From positions 8,961 to 19,902 of the forward strand of contig DIKJ01000122.1 in the NCBI GenBank assembly GCA_002424525.1: a stretch of DNA of 10,942 nucleotides, written 5' to 3'. Origin of the DNA: Bacteroidales bacterium UBA5621. GTDB taxonomy: Bacteria > Bacteroidota > Bacteroidia > Bacteroidales > VadinHA17. The notes beneath the pieces are model-generated. The model ran no database searches, had not been told where the DNA came from, and was given only the letters and a program-made list of their open reading frames with translations. A program made the translations under genes and the position numbers. This document shows positions 5,812 to 10,942 of this stretch, piece after piece. Position 1 is the first letter of the stretch. Every line of letters starts with the position of its first letter.

Positions 5812-7269
5812 ATGAAACCAATTATTTCCAGGATATCTCAAATATCACCCGATCAGTCGGTTATATGTATTCTGGGCAGTGATTCCGTTCCAGACAGCCT
5901 GGGGCTGAGCAAGACTGAAAAAGAGTATGCTGCCAGAAGGCTTGAACAGAAGGAAGATCATGTCTGTATCAATTCCTATTTCAGAACAACTTACCTGATA
6001 AGGCTGAAGGAGGAGGTGCCCGCCTTCAGGATACGTGAAGAACTCCGCCGGAGCGGATACAGGTTAAGGAACCTGATCAAGTCGAATAATCACGAGGAGA
6101 TCGTTATAACTTCTGAAAAAGCTTACAAAGGAGCCATCGGGGACCTTGCAGAGGGCATGATGCTGAGCTTCTATACCTTCGGCAAGTACAAGACAAAGGA
6201 AGAGAAGGAAGGGAAAAAAAATTTCCCTGCCAGGCTATTGCTTTTTGGGGACATTGACGACAGGGAAATCAGATGGCTCACCCACACGACTGACAACGTC
6301 TGGCTCGCGCGGGATCTGATAAATGAGCCGGTAAACCATCTTAATGCTCCGGCTCTTGCTGAAGAGATCAGAAAGCTGGGGCTCGATTCAGGATTAAAGG
6401 TTGAGGTTTTGAATAAGGGAAAGATAGAAGCCCTGAAAATGGGGGGCCTGCTCGCTGTGAACAGAGGGAGTGTTGACCCGCCTGTTTTCTGTATCCTTGA
6501 ATGGCACCCTGAGAATTGCGTCAACAAAAATCCTGTCGTTCTTATTGGAAAGGGGATTGTATATGATACAGGGGGCCTGAACATTAAAACCGGCAATTAC
6601 ATGGCGGGCATGAAGGGTGACATGGCAGGGGCGGCTGTAGTGGCGGGAGTCATGTCGGTGATAGCCAAAGCAGGTTTGCCGCTTTATGTTGCAGGGCTGA
6701 TTCCTGCCACGGATAACAGGCCGGGAGGCAATGCCTATACCCAGGGCGACATCATTACCATGCACAATAATATGACAGTTGAAGTAGGGAATACCGATGC
6801 GGAAGGGCGCATGATACTGGCGGATGCCATCAGTTATGCATCAAGGTACGCTCCGGAACTGATAGTGAACGTGGCGACCTTAACGGGATCGGCTGTTCAG
6901 ACCTTTGGTAACCAGGCTATTGCAGTCATGGGTAATGCCGAAAGGAAATATTTTGAGATGCTATCGGAGAGCGGTGATGAGGTCTTTGAAAGGGTCGCGG
7001 AATTGCCATTCTGGGAAGAGTACGGAGAAATGCTGAAATCGGATGTTGCCGATATAAAAAATATCGGGGGACGGGAAGCCGGGGCGATAACGGCCGGCAA
7101 ATTTCTTGAGAGTTTTACGGAGTATCCTTTTATTCATCTCGACATTGCAGGGACCATTGTGTTAAAGAAGGACGATTACTACAGGTTAAAAGAGGGTTCA
7201 GGCTCGGGATTAAGGCTTCTTTCAGCATTTCTAACGAAAATTGTTGAAAATCACCTCGAAAAGAAATAG
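5812..7269 (+). CDS. Leucyl aminopeptidase, M17 family
   Basis: This 485-residue cytosolic two-metal aminopeptidase removes N-terminal residues, preferring leucine-like ones, during peptide turnover. The C-terminal catalytic domain has the full metal and active-site set: K247, D252 (GKGIVYDTGG), K259, D270 (MKGDMAG), and D329, E331, R333 in NTDAEGR. From memory, each corresponds to the E. coli PepA residue minus 23 (K270, D275, K282, D293, D352, E354, R356), so no insertions or losses fall in the core. The N-terminal half (about 1-150) is the variable M17 regulatory domain and is poorly conserved. The first ATG after a divergent spacer was chosen. It heads a compact cluster and pdxA starts six bases after its stop. 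PepA-like DNA-binding roles known in E. coli are not implied by anything visible here. Confidence 0.95.
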   Translation: MKPIISRISQISPDQSVICILGSDSVPDSLGLSKTEKEYAARRLEQKEDHVCINSYFRTTYLIRLKEEVPAFRIREELRRSGYRLRNLIKSNNHEEIVITSEKAYKGAIGDLAEGMMLSFYTFGKYKTKEEKEGKKNFPARLLLFGDIDDREIRWLTHTTDNVWLARDLINEPVNHLNAPALAEEIRKLGLDSGLKVEVLNKGKIEALKMGGLLAVNRGSVDPPVFCILEWHPENCVNKNPVVLIGKGIVYDTGGLNIKTGNYMAGMKGDMAGAAVVAGVMSVIAKAGLPLYVAGLIPATDNRPGGNAYTQGDIITMHNNMTVEVGNTDAEGRMILADAISYASRYAPELIVNVATLTGSAVQTFGNQAIAVMGNAERKYFEMLSESGDEVFERVAELPFWEEYGEMLKSDVADIKNIGGREAGAITAGKFLESFTEYPFIHLDIAGTIVLKKDDYYRLKEGSGSGLRLLSAFLTKIVENHLEKK

Positions 7270-7275
7270 TTGATT

Positions 7276-8382
7276 ATGGAACGAAAAGCAATAATTGCAG
7301 GTATTTCACACGGAGATATCAATGGCATCGGATACGAAGTCATCATCAAGGCATTGATGGATAACAGGATAAATGAGATCTGCGTGCCCGTGGTGTACGG
7401 ATCTCCAAAGGTGGCGGCATATCACAGAAAAGCCCTGAATATAAATAACTTCAGTTTCAATAATATCCGAACTCCCGAGGAGGCGAACCACAGAAAGGCA
7501 AATATGATAAACTGCCTTGATGATGAAACACGCGTTGAGCTGGGCAAGCCGACGGAGCACGGAGGTGAAGCGGCACTTATTTCTCTCGAGAAAGCTGTGG
7601 AGGATATTATCAGCAAGAAGATCGACGTACTGATCACCGCACCTATTGACAAGAAAGTCATTCAGTCGGAGAGATTCCGTTTCAGTGGTCATACCGAATA
7701 TCTTGGAGAGAAGGCGGGTGTAAAGGAGACGCTCATGCTCATGATAAGTGAGAGTATGAAGATCGGGTTTGTAACGGGCCATGTTCCCCTGAGGGAGGTG
7801 CCGGAGTTAATAACCGTCGAAATGATCCTTTCAAAGCTCCGCATCATGAACAGATCGCTGATAGTTGACTTCGGTATCAGAAAGCCCTGTATAGCCGTTC
7901 TGGGACTTAACCCCCATGCCGGAGACAGCGACCTTTTGGGAAAGGAAGAAACGGAGGTAATAAATCCTGCAATAGAAAAGGCTCAGAATGAGGGGATACT
8001 GACATTCGGACCTTTTCCTGCCGATGGCTTCTTCGGCGCCGGATCGTTCAGTAAATTTGACGCTATCCTTGCAATGTATCACGACCAGGGCCTTGCACCC
8101 TTTAAATCCCTTTCATTCGATTCGGGGGTCAACTTCACTGCGGGATTGCCTTTTGTCAGGACCTCGCCGGTACATGGCACTGCTTTTTCGATTGCAGGCA
8201 AGGGAGAGGCTTCAGAGAGCTCCTTCAGACACGCTGTCTTTCTGGCATGCGATATTTTCAGGAACAGGCAGTTGTATCGCGAGATCACCAGTAACCCCCT
8301 GAAATATCAGGATGTGGATATACATACCGACCGGCCCGACGAACTTCCGCCGGAGCTGATAAACACCGAGCAACATATATGA
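7276..8382 (+). CDS. pdxA: 4-hydroxythreonine-4-phosphate dehydrogenase
   Basis: PdxA oxidises 4-phosphohydroxy-L-threonine with NAD; the product decarboxylates and is condensed by PdxJ with 1-deoxyxylulose 5-phosphate to give pyridoxine 5'-phosphate. The 368-residue protein shows the divalent-metal histidines H169 (TGHVPLRE), H214 (GLNPHAGD) and H269 (AMYHDQGL). Each is three residues after the E. coli position. The phosphate-binding SGHTEYL (H139) and the ISHGDINGIGYEV N-terminus are also present. It is longer than E. coli PdxA (about 329), with extra residues around 60-100 and at the C-terminus, as is common in Bacteroidota. A TTG at 7270 lies in frame, but the ATG at 7276 is the natural start. 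Its last four bases overlap the ruvA start (ATGA), implying coupled translation. Confidence 0.95.
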   Translation: MERKAIIAGISHGDINGIGYEVIIKALMDNRINEICVPVVYGSPKVAAYHRKALNINNFSFNNIRTPEEANHRKANMINCLDDETRVELGKPTEHGGEAALISLEKAVEDIISKKIDVLITAPIDKKVIQSERFRFSGHTEYLGEKAGVKETLMLMISESMKIGFVTGHVPLREVPELITVEMILSKLRIMNRSLIVDFGIRKPCIAVLGLNPHAGDSDLLGKEETEVINPAIEKAQNEGILTFGPFPADGFFGAGSFSKFDAILAMYHDQGLAPFKSLSFDSGVNFTAGLPFVRTSPVHGTAFSIAGKGEASESSFRHAVFLACDIFRNRQLYREITSNPLKYQDVDIHTDRPDELPPELINTEQHI

Positions 8383-8960
8383 TCGATTACATAAAGGGTT
8401 CGATAACTGAGATAACACCGACCTGGATCACCATCGAAACAGCAGGGGTCGGATATTTTGTCAACATTTCCCTCACAACCTTCTCCCGCCTTGAAGGGAA
8501 AAAGGACTATAAGATCCTGATACATGAAGTGATAAGAGAGGATGCCCACCAGCTGTTCGGGTTTGCTGACAGGGAAGAGCGGGATATTTTCCGCCATCTC
8601 ATCTCAGTTACGGGAGTTGGCGCAGGCACGGCAAGAATGATGCTTTCCTCGCTCACTCCTCCCGAGGTCGGGAAGGCGATCATGAGCTCGGATGTGAATG
8701 TTCTTAAAAACGTAAAAGGAATAGGTCTGAAAACCGCACAGCGGATAATTGTTGATCTGAAAGACAAGGTTGGCAAACATGCCGGAACCGGCGAAATATT
8801 TGCGTTTGCGGACAATACAAGACGTGAAGAGGCGTTATCAGCATTAGTAATGCTTGGGTTTGCCAGAGGCGCCGTTTCAAAGATCCTTGATAAGATAACC
8901 GGAGAAGGAAAAAATCTTACTGTTGAGGAACTGATAAAGCTGGCGCTAAAGAACTTGTAA
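8379..8960 (+). CDS. ruvA: Holliday junction branch migration protein RuvA
   Basis: RuvA tetramers bind four-way DNA junctions and load the RuvB helicase for branch migration during recombinational repair. The 193-residue protein has the three expected parts. First is an N-terminal OB-fold starting MIDYIKGSI. Second are two helix-hairpin-helix motifs (VTGVGAGTARMML near 75-90 and VKGIGLKTAQRII near 110-125). Third is a C-terminal RuvB-binding domain (about 147-193, EALSALVMLGFARG). Length and motifs are standard. The gene begins within pdxA by a four-base overlap. No ruvB or ruvC lies in the window, which is normal for this phylum. The gene is directly followed by sprA, an arrangement known in Flavobacterium and relatives. 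Confidence 0.97.
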   Translation: MIDYIKGSITEITPTWITIETAGVGYFVNISLTTFSRLEGKKDYKILIHEVIREDAHQLFGFADREERDIFRHLISVTGVGAGTARMMLSSLTPPEVGKAIMSSDVNVLKNVKGIGLKTAQRIIVDLKDKVGKHAGTGEIFAFADNTRREEALSALVMLGFARGAVSKILDKITGEGKNLTVEELIKLALKNL

Positions 8961-8978
8961 AAAAGAATACCAGCCGGC

Positions 8979-10942
8979 TTGGGATCAGGGATATCATATA
9001 AAAATCTTCTGACGCTTTTTTATCTTGTACTATTTGTCTCCGCCACTTTCCTTCCGCGGAATTCATTTGGTCAGGCCGGTATCCAGTCAGTAACATCCGA
9101 TACGATCCCGAGACCTGTCCTGAGACTGCAGGATGTCTCAGGAATTCCGTGGGAACAGGGGCAAAGATCCCCTCTCTACCTCGATAATCCGTCAAACATA
9201 AAATCGTCTGTCATCTACAATCCTGAAAGGAATGAGTACATCATTTTTCAGAAGGTTGGAGAATTCGATTACCGGCCACCGGTATACATGAGCCCGGAGG
9301 AGTTCAGGAAGTATGAATATGAGCGGGCAATGCGCGCTTACTGGCAATCGAGGATCGCAGGAGAAGATCCGGGGTACAGATCGCAACTGATACCACAGAT
9401 AGAGGTTGGAGGAGAGGCATTCGACAGGATCTTCGGAAGCAATGTCATAAACATCATCCCTCAGGGGTCTGCCGAACTGATCTTCGGGGTCAATATCTCA
9501 CGGACCCAGAACCCCGCCCTTTCGGAGAGGCTAAGGACCATACCGACCTTTGATTTCAAGGAAAAGATCCAGATGAATGTTACCGGGACGATCGGTGACA
9601 AGATGCAGCTTGGTGTGAATTACAACACCGATGCTATGTTTGAGTTTGAGAACAGGACAAAGCTGGAGTATTCGGGTAAGGAGGATGAGATCGTGAAGAA
9701 GGTTGAAGCCGGTGATGTAACCCTGCCTCTCACAGGAACCCTCATCACAGGCAGTTACAGCCTTTTCGGGCTTAAAACGGAATTGCAGTTCGGGAAACTT
9801 ACGGTAACCACCGTGATGTCGCAACAGAAAGGCGAATCATCGGTGGTTGACGTTAAAGGGGGAGCCCAACTGAGCGATTTTGAGATATACGCCGATCAGT
9901 ATGAGGCGAACAGGCATTTTTTCCTTTCACAGTACTTCAGGGATATTTATGACGAGGCACTGAAGAATCTTCCGGTGGTCAGCTCAGGGATCAATATCGA
10001 ACGCATCGAGGTATGGATAACAAACAAGACAAGCAGATTCGAGGAGGGCAGTAACAGGAATATTGTGGCGTTCATGGATCTGGCTGAGAACAGTAATCAC
10101 ATTTTCAATGAGATACCAGGATTCCAGAGTAATCCCGGTGCAGTAATATATCCTGACAACAATGCCAACCTGATGTACGAACAGCTTACGACAACATACG
10201 GGCAGGTAAGAGATGTTGATCAGGTAACAAATGTTTTCGATAACCTCTACCCGGGGTTTCAGATCGGGCGGGACTTCGAAAAAATTGAGAATGCCAGGAA
10301 GCTCAACGATAGAGAGTATTATTTCAACCGGCAGCTGGGATATATATCGCTTAATACTGCACTGAATACCGACGAGGTTCTGGCGGTCGCTTTCGAATAT
10401 ACTCTTGGAGGAAAGGTTTATAAGGTGGGTGAGTTCTCCACCGATGGCATTACAGCGCCCCAGACCCTTATTCTCAAGCTTCTTAAGGGCACTACCCTGA
10501 GCCCCAAGCTACCCACCTGGAACCTGATGATGAAGAATATCTATTCCCTCGGATCAGGACAGCTTGAGCGCAGAAACTTTGAACTGAATATTCTTTACCA
10601 GGATGACAAGACAGGAAACTCGATAAACTATCTGCCTGAAGGGAAGCTTGCCGACCAGATTCTTCTCCAGGTAATGGGACTCGACAATCTGAATTCTCAG
10701 CTCGACAGGGAACCGGACGGATACTTCGATTTTATTGCTGATATAACAGTAAGAACCGACAGGGGCAAGATAATCTTCCCTGTTATTGAACCATTCGGCA
10801 GCCATCTCAGAAGCAGGATCTCCGATCCGACACTCGCCGCGAAGTATGTTTTTCAGGAACTCTATGACTCGACTCAGACAATAGCGCGGCAGATCGCCGA
10901 GAAGAACAAATTCAAGCTTACGGGGCGGTACTCCTCACAATC
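8979..10942 (+). CDS. sprA: SprA (Sov) outer-membrane translocon of the type IX secretion system, N-terminal part
   Basis: SprA is the very large outer-membrane beta-barrel through which type IX secretion cargo leaves the cell, and it is needed for gliding in gliding species. Only the first 654 codons are in the window; the family is about 2,400 residues. Recognisable conserved stretches include PQIEVGGEAFDRIFGSNVI, FKEKIQMNVTGTIGDK, LGVNYNTDAMFEFENR, GKEDEIVKKVEAGDV and SLFGLKTELQFGKL. The N-terminus has a signal peptide: K8-N9, a hydrophobic stretch at 10-25, then PRNSFGQA at about 26-33, with cleavage probably near GQA. No ATG or GTG precedes it in frame after the ruvA stop at 8958-8960. 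The TTG at 8979 is the only standard start that keeps the signal peptide; ATA at 8991 is a weaker option, and the first in-frame ATG, at 9288, would delete it. The frame is otherwise unbroken. It lies 18 bases behind ruvA and is probably cotranscribed. Confidence 0.93.
   Translation, partial: MGSGISYKNLLTLFYLVLFVSATFLPRNSFGQAGIQSVTSDTIPRPVLRLQDVSGIPWEQGQRSPLYLDNPSNIKSSVIYNPERNEYIIFQKVGEFDYRPPVYMSPEEFRKYEYERAMRAYWQSRIAGEDPGYRSQLIPQIEVGGEAFDRIFGSNVINIIPQGSAELIFGVNISRTQNPALSERLRTIPTFDFKEKIQMNVTGTIGDKMQLGVNYNTDAMFEFENRTKLEYSGKEDEIVKKVEAGDVTLPLTGTLITGSYSLFGLKTELQFGKLTVTTVMSQQKGESSVVDVKGGAQLSDFEIYADQYEANRHFFLSQYFRDIYDEALKNLPVVSSGINIERIEVWITNKTSRFEEGSNRNIVAFMDLAENSNHIFNEIPGFQSNPGAVIYPDNNANLMYEQLTTTYGQVRDVDQVTNVFDNLYPGFQIGRDFEKIENARKLNDREYYFNRQLGYISLNTALNTDEVLAVAFEYTLGGKVYKVGEFSTDGITAPQTLILKLLKGTTLSPKLPTWNLMMKNIYSLGSGQLERRNFELNILYQDDKTGNSINYLPEGKLADQILLQVMGLDNLNSQLDREPDGYFDFIADITVRTDRGKIIFPVIEPFGSHLRSRISDPTLAAKYVFQELYDSTQTIARQIAEKNKFKLTGRYSSQ

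Noticed and set aside
7270..7275. A pdxA start at TTG 7270.
   Set aside because: An ATG two codons later fits the conserved N-terminus, and TTG is less favoured.
8979..10942. A frameshift or broken sprA gene.
   Set aside because: I translated the frame codon by codon to the window edge and found no stop, with conserved SprA blocks in order. Only the start codon is unusual.

Overview
The window is a chromosomal stretch from a member of the Bacteroidota, most likely an anaerobic or microaerophilic Bacteroidales-type lineage. Four things point there. It carries the start of sprA (type IX secretion / gliding) directly behind ruvA, an order known from this phylum. It has several promoters of the Bacteroidota form TTTG-N19-TAnnTTTG, and almost no Shine-Dalgarno sequences. 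It has a futalosine-pathway menaquinone gene (mqnC). It has a class II superoxide reductase, typical of organisms that avoid oxygen. I cannot name a genus from the sequence alone.

Layout. Positions 1-23 are the 5' end of an initiator-type tRNA on the minus strand, cut by the window edge, with a well-matched promoter at 34-64. A gene-poor stretch rich in short GAAGAC/GTCAGAA repeats follows, then the superoxide reductase gene (305-688). The reductase is bracketed by a perfect 22-bp inverted repeat (154-175 / 761-782). A tight plus-strand cluster follows: an inner-membrane-anchored M23 peptidase (823-1686), dxr (1686-2861) and rseP (2881-4212). tatA (4285-4458) has its own promoter and a rho-independent terminator, and it converges on mqnC (minus strand, 4516-5601). 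A 210-bp divergent region separates mqnC from a second tight plus-strand cluster: leucyl aminopeptidase (5812-7269), pdxA (7276-8382), ruvA (8379-8960) and the first 654 codons of sprA (8979 to the window edge).

Functionally, the first cluster is envelope-oriented: a wall peptidase, the first committed step of MEP isoprenoid synthesis (precursor of undecaprenyl carrier and menaquinone side chain), and a site-2 membrane protease. TatA and SprA add two export systems. MqnC, Dxr and PdxA touch quinone, isoprenoid and vitamin B6 synthesis; Dxr and the PdxA/PdxJ branch both draw on 1-deoxyxylulose 5-phosphate.

This is mostly conserved core genome, and I did not find a convincing undescribed system. 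The points most worth checking are the absence of any ATG start for sprA, a 17-bp tandem duplication that creates the dxr stop codon, the inverted repeats flanking the superoxide reductase gene, and the Asp-Arg-His replacement of its usual Glu-Lys-His motif.
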